From: Marthasterias glacialis
Lineage: Eukaryota > Echinodermata > Asteroidea > Forcipulatida > Asteriidae
NCBI GenBank assembly: GCA_911728455.2
Contig: OU452236.1
Location: forward strand, 7,248,171-7,312,170
DNA: 64,000 nucleotides
Reading direction: 5' to 3'
Below are positions 36,937 through 49,500 of this stretch, in pieces. Within the stretch, counting starts at the first letter, position 1. Each line of letters starts with the position of its first letter. The translations under genes were made by a program, and so were the position numbers. The notes under the pieces were generated by a model. That model worked only from the letters and a program-made list of their open reading frames with translations. It did not search any database and had not been told where the DNA came from.

Positions 36937-38289
36937 TGCCTACTCCTGCTTGTCACTTCATTAACAGTTGTCTTTTTGTATTTTACCCATGACTTCTGTT
37001 ATCGTTGAGGAAACCCAACGTTTGGCTTCCTGAAATTTGATAAAAATAGATAAATACATGTTTTTAATATACATATAAATATATATATATAAACATAAAA
37101 CAGTTTGTACGTGCATTATAGATAACTGATCAATCTGGTATGTTTTTACTCTTGCCAAACTGTCAAGATTGCCGGTTTAGTTTTATCTTTATATAAGACG
37201 GTTGTGATTCTTTTCCGTAGCTTTTTATAAAGGCACAGCTTGGAATTGAAATGGCTTCAACAATTGTTTTTGAACTTATAAGTATTTTTTCCTGCCTCTT
37301 AAGGATGAAACAAGCCTTCGGTTGAATGTTGTATTTTTATTTTCTAAAATACATTTTAGCCTACACTATAAGATAACTTAGAACTGGAACAAGTTTCTAC
37401 TAGCATCAGTGCTGAGAAGAAGAAAAAATCGGTTTTTTTTGTCACAATAAACTAATACATCCCTATATTTTTAGGGTTGTTGATTTACCGAAGCCTGTAA
37501 CTATGAAGTGAAGTTGGTCACACCATACTTCTCGTGTAAATAATAGTATAGTCCTCCGCTTTGGTCTACATACTTTAATATTGCTCTATAGTCTATTAGT
37601 CATCTAGGAATAAAATAAGAGTTTGATCTTTCGACCAGTAAACTATCAACTCCACTTTAGAGCCCGTGTTTTTTGTCCCATATTCTGTCAATATCTTTAA
37701 AATCAGTTGTAGGGTTTCAAATTATTAAAGTACCTTTGTGGTTCAATATTATAACATATTATATTATTAACAATATCAAATAAAATAAGCTTTTGTGTTA
37801 AGAATTCCGCGGTAGCACAAAGAAATTTAAATATTTTTGTATTAATGGGAAATCAAACTTGTCACGGCTTGTTTTATACGGTCACGTTAAAGTTACCACC
37901 TTCAATTTGTGTTTTTATAATAGTACGCCGGGGCATTTGTACATATTTAAATGTCTTGGCTTGTTAAAATACAGTAAAGTTTAAAATCAGTTTAGTTAGG
38001 CGCGTAAATGTATGCGGATATATTGTGTGTATTAAGTAGGCCCCGATTTTAGGATCAGGGCCGCTTCGGTTTACTGTTAATCACTAATTAATTACAGTTA
38101 TCACTTATTCATTGCTTGTATACGCTATCTATAATTCTCAAAATGCTTATATAAATAGCTGACAACATTGAAAATAACAAATACGAAAAAACATATTTTG
38201 CATTAATAAACAGCCCATATAAAACGTGAGTATATTAAAATAGATCAATCAAAGTTTTGTTTCACGGTGTGATTATTTTGTAACCTTTG

Positions 38290-38450
38290 ACAATTTTTAT
38301 TGGCGTCTTTACCTATACACCAATGTGTGGTAAGCACTGTATACCCAGTATTTACCCGAGTCATGTGGAAAAGTATACAGGCATTTACTTGGGTGGGATT
38401 CGAACCCACGATCTTTGCAATTCTAGAGCAGACGTCTTACCACTGTCAGT
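38290..38450 (-). mobile_element. tRNA-derived SINE, family H
   Basis: Read on the - strand, it has an A-box region ('cagtggtaagac', complement of 38433-38444), then 'gtctgctctagaattg', then a B box ('ggttcgaatcc', complement of 38396-38406), then a tail 'cgggtaaatactgggtatac'. A truncated copy of the tail lies at 36228-36285. Confidence 0.75.
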
Positions 38451-40548
38451 ATTAAACTTACGGGGTTCAACTCCCATCAAGTTTAGACACCTTCGGTAAA
38501 AATTGTGTGTACATTGATTGGTAATAATATTGTAAAAGAGTGGCAACCACTCGTTTTGTCTGCCATACCACTCTTGCAAAGATCCTTATGGCGGACAACT
38601 CTTTTTACAGTGAAAGACAGGTCTTTTTAACTTGAGTGAAGTTTGCTTCAGTTTCACGCAAAAGGGTGTTGCACAGTAAGTTTCACTCTCAGAGCCAAAC
38701 TGACACCACTATCGGGCAAGAGAGTGAAAAATTCACTCATTTACATTTAAAGAGGTACTTGGAGAGGTACAGCTTTTTACAGTGGGTGTGTAGGCTGGGG
38801 GTCAGTGTTTTTGGTATAGGAAGCTATAACACGACGAACTTTTCAATTAGAAAATGTCTTACTGTAACTGACTGTTATGTTTAATTGACCACTATACTGT
38901 TTCTTTTTCTGACAGACGAAAGCATTGCAATCTCATCCATTCTCAAGAGGACTATTACTTGTACAAACTTTTCATTAATGGAGTTTCCGAAACACTTCCT
39001 TGTAATTTGAAAATAAGACTACATTCAAAGCTATACAATCTCTTTAATCAATTGACATTATTGGAACTTCCTCAGAGCGTTCTGTGCCAATGAAACAAGT
39101 CCCGAAGACGATATTTGGGAAAAATATTTTCGACCATGTTTCTTCTAAGCAGCAACAGACGGATGCTTCCATAAAGTTATGGAACTCGAGTATTGATTGG
39201 AGCCATCTGACGTTACTCGATTCGGCTCTTCCACCAAATCTAGGGCGAAAGCATCTGAACCCGTGTGCTAGATTTAAAGGAAAAATCTTTCAGTTTTTCA
39301 GAAGAGTAAAATAATTCCCATACCCAACAATTCAATAGACACACCATCCAACCAACCAATCAATTTAGCTACATTTTCAAAGGTGGGTGTGGGAAATGGC
39401 CCCCTGTCCCACCTCCATCCCCGTTTCCACCGACAATGATTCGGTGGTCACATTTTCGAAAAGGCAAAGAAAGTTTTTTCGTCAGTAAGTCCGTGCGCGT
39501 TTATCCCGAACTTATTTCAAAGGCCGAATAATTGCGAAATAAGCAATGACGATGTGTTCAATCTTCGATTGCTTTTTCCTTAACTTTGACCGTACTTTAA
39601 ACGGCAGCATTGATCTGCTATGACCTTTGTATAATGGGTAGGCTATCAGACTGAAAGTAATCATTTCCTATGATAATTAACAACCCTAAACTTTGTCTTA
39701 AACAGGATGGGCGTGGTTATTCTAGGGCCACACTCATCATTCAAACCCACTGGTCTCCATTTTTAGGGATGTTTCGTGTTAAATGTACGATGGTTTGTCA
39801 GTTTCCTCGAAAAAAGCTCACTGTTCGCGAGAGTCTTTCATTTTACGGGGGGTGTTCAGACTGTTGGCAATTCAAATTAAATTAAACAAACACGGAATTT
39901 GGATAGAACCTTTCAAAATTGTTCTCCTAAATTTCTGTCTATGTAACGAACAAATATTTTAGTAAATTTGGGGTTTCTAAAGAAAATAAATTAACTTCAT
40001 CATCTGTTACATGTACATCAATATAATTATTTAATAGTATATACATTTGTTTTCAAAACACAACTTACTTTTAAACATTTTGTTTTCACTAATTCTAACT
40101 GCAGCTTCCTTTAATTAAAGTATTTCACCAATACTTCCCAATTTTGATGCCAATTTCTATCCCTGTCACTAGATTTTTCTTTAAAGATTTAAGAACAAAG
40201 TAAAGGCAGAGATCTCATCGCGTTATATAGAGTAAATGTTCATACCATGACGTGGAGTCATGGAAGTATCTCTTGAATGACTAATTCATGACATCAATCA
40301 CTGCACCTCAGAATTATGGTGCTACCCTTTAAAAAAACTGGCAGAATAAATCTCAACATTACAAATATCAACATATTTACTTGTCTTTAAGAATAAGAAT
40401 TGTATGGATGTAGGTTGTGTAGAGGCAACACACACATACCCGTGAACAATTAAATATGTAAAATATACCACAATTGCTCATTAAGGACCAAAGCACGATG
40501 TACTTGTATGAGTTATGTTCTACAGTAATATCCCACCAACCGATCTAA

Positions 40549-40764
40549 CAGTGGTGTAGTCAGGGGTGCGCAAAGGGGGGCAGCTGCCCTCTGTAGAACA
40601 TCCCTCCCCCTGCTTGCCCCCGCCCCTGTCAGCCTCTGGACACTGTGAAATTTGCTGCAGTCAGGCAATTTTAACTGAAATTGCCACTTCTACAAATACC
40701 TGTGCCCCCACCCCCACCCCGCCCCTTTGCCCCTTTCAAAACAAAGATGCTAGCTACGCCACTG
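40549..40764. mobile_element. hAT-like MITE with 8-bp target duplication
   Basis: The element starts 'cagtggtgtagtcagg' and ends 'tagctacgccactg', imperfect terminal inverted repeats with CAGTGG/CCACTG ends. It is flanked by 'cgatctaa' and 'cgatctac', an 8-bp direct repeat with one difference, the size typical of hAT insertions. The interior is C-rich with no coding capacity. Confidence 0.75.
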
Positions 40765-41151
40765 CGATCTACAATTGTAGAAAGTTCATCTAAAACAAGG
40801 GGGAACAATAGTGTTACTCATTAGCAACAGTTTCGCACTACGGTGTAAGGAAATGAGGAATGTTGATTATTGAAGCAAGGAATGACTTGTCCACATATTA
40901 AGTACTGGATAGATAACACAAAGCCATTTGGATCACTACTACCTCAATATTTAGATAAAGAGAAATATCTAAGTTAGTTCGATCATTCAGAATTTAAATC
41001 ACACTTTCCATAATGGCATGATGAAAATGAAACTAGATTACATGTACCATACATGATTGGTAATGACTGCAACCAACTTGTTTGTCTCCAATTTTTTAAA
41101 TCAATTGTCATCTTTCAATGTTGAAAGTTTTTAAAATTTGATACCAGTGGC

Positions 41152-41560
41152 AATAGACCGATCCATTAAGCCCGACTACCTTAGCAATTGCCTAGTAACA
41201 GCACATGGTGTGACTTTCTTGCCACGATCGGTGGTTCGGTTGCGGCCACACACACGTATCAGATACACACACGTACCTGTACATGGATTTCGTGAACGGT
41301 ATGGCTTCAGTTTCCTGGCCCTTTGAGCAGTGCCTTGAGTCCAAAGAACGATGCAGACAGGAACACTGTTATAAACCACTTTTACACGACTGTACAGGGA
41401 CCACTACTATGGGATTTGCACCACCAAAGTACAAAAAATTCAAACAAAACTAAACAAAAGTTAGTACAGTTGTGTGTGCTGTTGTATGTCAGAACAATGG
41501 CGGCGGTTTGTTTACTTTTCTAATGTGAGTTTTAATGTGTCGGACCTTTGTCGGACTTTG
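41152..41560. mobile_element. MITE family I, copy without right end
   Basis: The left end 'aatagaccgatccattaagc' and the interior 'gtcggacctttgtcggactt' match the intact copy at 49092-49359. About 200 bp of extra sequence separates them here, and no right terminus is visible. Confidence 0.55.
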
Positions 41561-42069
41561 AAGTTATTTCGCACAACTTTGTTTATCCTGGGTGATCCAT
41601 TCAGTGACAAAAACTCACTGATCTCCCATGGAATCCCAGCTCACAATAAAAATTGTGCTGTTTTTATAGCAAACCCCCTGGATGGGAATGACTATACTTC
41701 CCAAGTGACTCGTCATACTTTATATTTGTATTACTGAGTAGGGGCCACCAAAAACATTCAGTCCATTCAAAGGTCCATTTTACACCTCTGATGAGTTGTG
41801 TCATCATTATGAAAGTAAATGAATGCCCTGGACAATTTGTAAACGTCAAAACATAAACTGGTTAGTTTTATGATCTTGGGATCATAACATCCGCTCCATG
41901 ACACACATATAAACACAAGGTTGCAGGTTGGATTCCTGCCCAACTTGCCTGCAGGTAGGTTTTTTTTTTTTTTTGCAGAACTTATGAGCATTGAGGATAG
42001 AACAAGTTAAGCACACATCATAAAGGGATATTGACTTACTTTTTAAGCTGAGCAACACTTGCCCATTTC

Positions 42070-42152
42070 CTACAGACTTTTATCATGGTGCAGCCATCTT
42101 GGTTTTCTTCCATTCAAACCAATGTAACCAAACCGAGGCTGGAAGTAAAATA
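42070..42152 (-). repeat. Dispersed repeat, family B, copy 2
   Basis: Reverse-complement match to 13742-13822 ('accaatgtaaccaaaccgag', 'atcatggtgcagccatctt'). A similar 'agatggctgcag' lies nearby at about 42225. Confidence 0.65.
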
Positions 42153-43001
42153 GCCTGAATCCTTTAAATAAATTGAAAATTAAAACTATCAGTGTCATTG
42201 TGTATACAGGGGATCAGACAAAGATGGCTGCAGTGTGATAACGGCCTATAAAACAGCGTAAATTACATGTTATGGTCAAAGCACTGTTACATGCTTATTT
42301 CTCTTGCCTTGAAAGACCAGAGAATTAACATCAGTTTTAACTAATAACTTTGTCCACCATGACATCATTTCAGACTGAAACATTTCTCATGGACGATTGA
42401 CACATTACCATTTGTAAACCAAAGAAACCTCCACAATGAAATTTGTTCAATATTGTCAATTCTAAATTATGAATTCTAAATGACCGATTTCAATGGAAGG
42501 AAAAGAATTTGCAAGAAAATATCAGCGAAGACTACCAGCCCACCTCCAATGTAGAAACCACAAACCTTGATCCACATCTTACAGGAGAAACTCAGTTAAG
42601 TCCTCACTTCTAATTATTTATAGCACAATTAATTGTGATCCCAGTGTAGGAGGAAATGACCTCTTTAGCCTCCCTTAAGGTCAAGTTTGGACCTGACTTT
42701 CCTGTTTTCATTTCCCCTTCTATCTGCTACAACTGCACTGTACCAGAAACCTGAAAAGGGGAGTTCAATTGTAATATGTGATGTCAGTTGACTTTTGACT
42801 GGCTCCATGTAATCTGCTCAGCAGTTGCTAAATCTAAAACACATATGTTTACTATAGACAGTGATTAAACATCGCAGACCTAATTTGCATATAAAACACA
42901 CGCCCGTGTTATGCTCACTGGTAGAAAACTGGCATTTGTGAACTTCATCATTTTTCAAACTAGTAGAAGCCAGATTTTAAGTTAATTTGATTGACCCCTT
43001 G

Positions 43002-43405
43002 CATGACGCGGAACACACCTTTGCATAACGCACGTCTACCATTTCTGCCATTTTGGGAGTCAATAGACCTTTCTTTTGCAACGTCACAGCCAGAGTTTTT
43101 GCCAACAAAGATGGAAAAACTATGGGGAGCCATCAATGCAAAGCAAAAACAGATAATCACAGTTTACAAAAATGTCGCAGAAAATTTAGAATTTGTTGGA
43201 AACAAACCAACCATTAATGAGATGTATTTTCTTTAAATAGAAAGTTTGCAAAATGTTAAATTTGGTCACAACGTCTGTCAACAAGACTTCTATGCCAACC
43301 AGCGCGGTTTGTTTATCAACAATAGAAAGGTCTATTCCTTTGTGTACATTTTGACTCCCAAAATGGCAGACAGGATAGGCATGTGTGAGTGTGCTGCGTG
43401 TCACG
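43002..43405. mobile_element. Nested inverted-repeat element
   Basis: 'gccattttgggagtcaa' (from about 43050) is mirrored by 'ttgactcccaaaatggc' (ending about 43367). The outer ends 'gacgcggaacacac' and 'gtgctgcgtgtcac' also pair, as do the inner 'aatagacctttcttttg' and 'aatagaaaggtctatt'. It has no coding capacity. Confidence 0.65.
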
Positions 43406-43477
43406 AAATATAAAAATGTTGACATCATCTTTTCAATGAAGACCCCAAAATATATATAGTCTCATTTTAACTCAACA

Positions 43478-43483
43478 TTTATT
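43478..43483 (-). terminator. Polyadenylation signal of AP3M
   Basis: TTTATT on the + strand is AATAAA on the - strand, 104 bp downstream of the AP3M stop codon. It is followed by TG-rich sequence in the transcript direction. Confidence 0.5.
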
Positions 43484-43587
43484 GTACATGTACATGACTA
43501 AGGATTGATACTTTATAAACTACCACCATAGTCCAACGATTGAGATATAAACTGTTGTATCTGATATCATTCTTGGATAATACTGCT

Positions 43588-46500
43588 TCATGTCCGTACT
43601 TGGAATTTGCCAGCTTTGGTTATATATTTCACTCCTTTGAATGGCTTGTATTTCTGAAACAAGAAAAACAACATTGATTGATAACCATTGAACACTGCAT
43701 AATAGTGTTATGTATAGAAGGCAAAAACAAATACTGAATTATGTCACGGCCTAGCGGTTTAGTGCATGGGACTCAAGTTCTGGTGGCTAAGTCATCAGGA
43801 TGTGGGTTTGCATCCCGGCCATGACACTTGTATCCTTGAGCAAGACACTTAACTATATTTGCTTCAAATAAGGGAAGAGGCAGTTATGTTTGTCCCGCAA
43901 TGGATTCATCTACCCCTCCCTGTTCTTAGCTGTGCTGTGAAGTGACTAGCGTTTATATCTCGCCATGTCTTGTTTCTGGGCAGGTTTCTATCCCTTCAAA
44001 AACATTCAATAAATGTCATAAAAACACATAAAGCCTGAAAATACATAGGCTTAAAAAAGCACAGAGTGGAGTAATGAAACTTTAAAAAACGGATTTTCAA
44101 ATTTTGTTATTTTACAAGTAAAGCTCAGAGACGTTGAATTTTTCAAACTTATAAAAAAAAACAATTTTTTAAACAAATATAAATATATTCATCTCATTTT
44201 CAACACTTACCTCTCCATACATATCCAATCTATTGACTTTCACTCCGGATATTGCCAGGGTACTGATAGAGAATTGAACGTTGATGGTTGGGTTAGCCTC
44301 AGGAGGTGGAACCCCACTCTGTAGAGAGACACTTCCCTTGATACTAGGAAGTTTCTGAGGATTTATCTTACCCACCTCCCAGGATAGTGTCTTATTGACA
44401 GGGTCAAAACTGTAGGTCCCCTGGGTGGGGGTTAGGTTCATATTTAAAACCTGTTTAGGCATATCTGATGTGATCACTACGTTCTCTACCTGCAAGGAAA
44501 TCAAAAGTAATTATACCATCATAACACTTTAAGGTTTTGGTTGGTATTTTTTTTTGTTAAATACTGTTTTGTGGATGCAAAGAAAGCTTCATGAAAAGTA
44601 AGTCAAAGAAAGTATCTTGGAGTACATAAGAGAAGATAGAAATGTTGGTATCCTTGTGATGAGAAAGACTCTGCTTGGGTCAAAACTTCAGGCCATTATT
44701 ATTTTTGCATTTACAGACTAATCCAAGCAGCGCATTCATGGTGGTTTACACCACCGCAGCTAAGGCAGCTGCACGCGTACGATGCAACAATAGTGCATCA
44801 TCCACGCATATGTATTAATCAGCACGGAGGCATCACAGTGTGTGTGCATCGACGCACCCGTGCGGCAGCCATAGCTGTGGTGGTGTAAACATCTGTGAAC
44901 AAGCTGCTCTGATTAGTCTATACCACAAGTCAGTTTGGTTGGTGAGCAGTTTGTCACAGCTAATGTTTTTCTGTTTTTGTTTTTTTCAAGTGAAATGTTA
45001 TCAACTGTGTTGATTCAAAGAAAGGGGGGGTGTACATCTCAAACTTGCTCAGCTGTTATTTTTGCATTACTTGAACTTAGTGTGACACAAAATACATAAC
45101 TTCCTCTATCAATAGGGAAGTATCTTGTCTGCCAGGAAATACCCCATAATACAAGGTCACTTTACGTCGGGAAGAAACGTGTCAAATAGTGGATTACAGT
45201 AAAAAGTGGCTTGTACAGTGCTTCTATCTTACTAATGCAATTCATTCGGCACATCTTTGGTTTTCATCTCTACATTTGTACACATTTTAATCCTGTGTGC
45301 CTGACGTAATGCTTTTCATTATTGGGCAGAATCTGTGGGGTTTTTTTTATAGTAGTTGAGGCAAATCCTGATACACCTGGGAGAATGAAGCTATTTCCTA
45401 TTTTCATCGAGCCCAGTGCCCTTTAGAGGGTCTACATGATCCTACAAAGCTTTGGAAACCAAAATCCTGGCCTTTGTTGTGGTGCCAGCTGACTGACATT
45501 AGGCCATGACCCTCTATGCTAAGAGACAGTACAAGTACCAGTACACTCCTGCATCAGCGTATGTAATCACTTACAGAAGGTGAAGGAACTAAGCCTGGCC
45601 ATTCAACTTTGGTATGGTGTTTCTAGATGATATGAGGGTGGGTATCATGTAACATTAAAATAAAAAACATTTGAGAAGAAGTTATTGAACAAATTTGCAT
45701 ATCCGTGTGGTTGATTTCAGTAGTGTCGCTTCGCAAAGGGCACGTAAAAGCATAAATCAATACACTTACAGCATTTTAAAAGTCAGCAATAAGTGATAAT
45801 TCTTTTTTATATATTATTTGGAGAGAGCGAGGAAGGTGGCAGGTTAGAGCTACTTACTGTCTTTCCCATTGTCTGTTTTGGTCCAATAGTGATGTCAAAT
45901 CTTCCAGAACTCTCTCTGAAGGAGATGTTGGGTTTGATGTAGACTGGAATGGCGGTCAAACTGCATAGGTGGCAACCAAGAAAAAAAGTGTGTTAATACT
46001 AACAACCATTTTAAATCTAATAAACATTTATATATTCAGCTTTCTCCTAATGACAGAGCATACTGATCAATACATTGAGTTGTTGCACCACTGGTTCTTT
46101 TCAGAACCAACACAGCACATAGAAAGACGTTTTTCATGTACGTGGTGTTACCGCACAACTTACTAGAATGTATCTCCACCATACAAAGTTTAAAATCCTA
46201 CACCATGACACACAACACCCATAAAACATTGTGGGCTTATTTTGCATATTGATCACGTGCCTGGGCTACAAAGATTTGCTTACATGAAAAATTACTTCAC
46301 CATCTTAATCATTTTTCAAACTTGAAGACTCAGATTTCAATCTACTTTGAATTCCACCTGCATGAGTGACTTCAGTCATGAAGTAAGGTCGCATCTCTGC
46401 CACCAAGAACCTGTAAACTTATACTTTTTGTAGCCCCAAAATGATGTGCAAATTTTGTGTTTACACGACTATGTTTTACCAGGGTTTTCTGGTCTTTGGA

Positions 46501-49500
46501 GTTAGTCCACTAGTCAGCATGTCTTTGCAAGAATTTTTGAGTCAAATCTTTCATTCTTTCCAACCAAGCTTCTGTTTTTTTGTTTCAACTAATACACTAG
46601 TTACTAGTGGTATTACTCATGTGTAGCTGATGCTGTTTGCTGCAAAATTGTCGGAGTGTGAAACCACATTGTAAGACTACGTCATGAACAAACAAAATAT
46701 CAATCCTCACTCCAACAACCAGGAGTTGTAGACTGGAGACTCGCTGCCACTGTTTTCACTCACATTTGGCGAGCAGGGCACCACCAAGGTCCAACTCTGA
46801 AGAATTCTTCAACTAACAAATGTGAAGTGTGTGATAATTGCACGTAGTGCCAAACCTCGTTGACTTCATAGTGCTTTTATACTTTTGGTATGCTTTGGTA
46901 AGCACTAACCATGGGAGTGTCAAGCTTCATGGCTGATCGTTCTCGTTCGAAGAATTTCAGCCTTGAAATGGTCTCCTATGTTTGCAAACTGTACCAATCT
47001 GCTTCCTTACCTTGAAGCCCCAATGTGATACGTCAATAACTGGAAGTTGCCATCAGGTGGAACAAAAGACAACACTCTCTCTGACTGAGAACGACAAAAC
47101 ACACAAAAATGTTACTGACCCTTACATGGAATACTGTCAAAGTTGAGAAAAATGGCATTTGAAGATCCCACTAATCACTCATTATCATTGCCACAACTGA
47201 AATAACCCTCCTTAAGAATGTGCAAATCAATTTCAGACAAAATATGAACTGTTTTTTCATTGTTTAAAGGCAAAGTATACCTTTGGTTTTTGGAACCGTA
47301 CGTTTGCCTTAATGCTATATAGTTGTAGATATATACCATAAAACTAACCTGTGTAAATTTCATTTCAAAAGGTGGCAGCGTTTTTGAGAAAACGCCAAAA
47401 GTCTGGAGCGGTTGTCTTCACGCAGAAAAAGTATCCGTCATTGAAATACACATTCTGAGAAGCGTTACGGCCATAACGCTTCTCAGATTCAAATTTTTGG
47501 GGGATAAAAAGTGATATATTTTTCCATAACTGCAGTACTTCGAAGTGAAACGTTTCTCAAAATGCATTATACTATCCAAAGCTGCTGTACTCCTTACCAA
47601 GTAAGTTTTTATTGCCAAAAATTTTCAGAGTCAGTACCAAACGTATGCAATGTCTTTAAACTAAAAAGAAACTGCTAAATTTAATGAAATGTTCATAGGT
47701 TAGTTTGAGGTGTGTTAATTGAAAACTAGAGGATGGTAATCTTCCAAAAATAACGATATACATTACCTTTTGGGAAAGTATACAACAAATTCTTATGCAA
47801 AGATTAAATCTTGCAAAACATACATGATCAGAACTATATCAGTATCTAATGCAGTAAAAACATAATAAGTATTCAAAAAAAAACTTTAAAAATGTACTTA
47901 AAACATTTATAAACATTTAACAAATACTAAATGCCTTGAATGAAGGAAAGAATACAAATGTGAATAATAATACCTCCCAGCGTTTGAATCTGACACACGG
48001 ATGGAAACTGACGTCATCTAACAGACGATGGTTGACAAATGACATGGTAAGATCAGGCATCCCAGAGAGTTTGACACTACACTCTATATGGCCTTGAATC
48101 TCTGCAAAGACTACAGAACCCTAATGTACAAAGATATAAAAATACTATTTCATTCTTGCAATAGGAATATGACTTGGTAATATCAGGATCCCAGAGAGTT
48201 TGACCCTACACTCTATATGGCCTTGAATCTCTGCAAGATTACAGAACCCTTATATACAACAAGTGACCTATTTATGTGGGCATTCCTGCAGACTATTATT
48301 TTTCAGAAAATAAATCATGTCAAAATATACAGAAAGGCACAACAAGATTTATCTAACTGACTATTTCTATAATAATTAAAAGGTGTAAAATAAATACTTA
48401 GTAATTTACCAAACCTTCAAGCAGAAAATAACGCGCAACAGATTTATTTTCAATGCAAATTGGAGGCGAACCATTCAAGAGGATTTTTGTTTTTCTTAAT
48501 AGTTTTTGCTTTCTTACTTTGCCTTACTGGTGTTGATATAAACTTAGTACTTACCGATTTATCGATGATGCAGTCCACCTCTTCGATCACATCAAAATAG
48601 GCTTCATTGTTGGTGTACTTCACCCCGCTTCGCCTCCACGGCACATTGGACAACTGTCCACTTGGTAACGTGTCTGCAACACTGAAGAAGTTTTGAAAAA
48701 TGTACTGAATGCAGATTTTAGATGAAATGACATATGAAAATAGTTTTGATATAAACTTGCAGTGCTTTCTTCCTCTTTTCTATAATAGTTATATATACTT
48801 GAAAAACATTTGATATTATACAATAACCATATTAAAAGGGTTCTTTTAGAGCCATATCACCAAAAGGTCCCTATATGCTAAAGTATAAAAAGACGATTAA
48901 TAAAGAAATGAAGACAGATTGAAACAAGGATTAGCCTTCAGTTCTCCGCTTGCAATCAAAATCCCCAGCCCTTAAGTGTGCACTCAAACTTGAAAGCACA
49001 GAGTACCACCCAGATAATCATGAAAACTAATAATTAGAAAATGTGTTTTGACCAGTATTTTTAATTGGTCAGTAGTTTCAGCCAGTTTCACAATAGACCA
49101 ATCCATTAAGCCCCGCCCCTAAACATAATGACCAATAACAGCACTTGCTAAATCACCACTGTACACGTGGGCAACACAATGTGCGTTTCTTCAATGCCGC
49201 ACTGCATGACATGAACGTGCGTTATATGTACGCGTACGCATGTTTATGTTTTCCAATAGGATTTTTATGGTGTCGGACTTTTGTCGGACTTTCTGTGGCG
49301 TACCCAAGGCTGTGATTGGTCAACATATATGGGGACGGGGCTTAATGGATCGGTCTATTTGGTGGTAAATGTAAATCATTTCAGACTTTCACAGATACAC
49401 CACTTAACCCTAGCAGTGTCCTGTATTAATAAAAAATTCTGTCAACAGTGACTGCAGTCATGGCATACACAAGTTCACAGCTGACTTCTCCAAACTTTAT

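Larger units (their letters stand above)
36937..43477. other. Intergenic stretch between the CELSR-like gene and AP3M
   Basis: Candidate + strand polyadenylation signals AATAAA occur near 37446 and 37607. The rest holds a SINE (38290-38450), a hAT-like MITE (40549-40764), a truncated MITE (41152-41560), a dispersed repeat (42070-42152) and an inverted-repeat element (43002-43405). No exon resembling the missing CELSR C-terminal modules was found. Confidence 0.6.

Noticed and set aside
39084-39314. 76-codon open frame, + strand
   Set aside because: No recognisable domain, no splice partners and average local composition.
36937-43477. Missing CELSR C-terminal exons (second LamG, GAIN, seven helices)
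   Set aside because: I looked for EGF, LamG and hydrophobic-helix exons on the + strand and found none before the opposite-strand AP3M gene.
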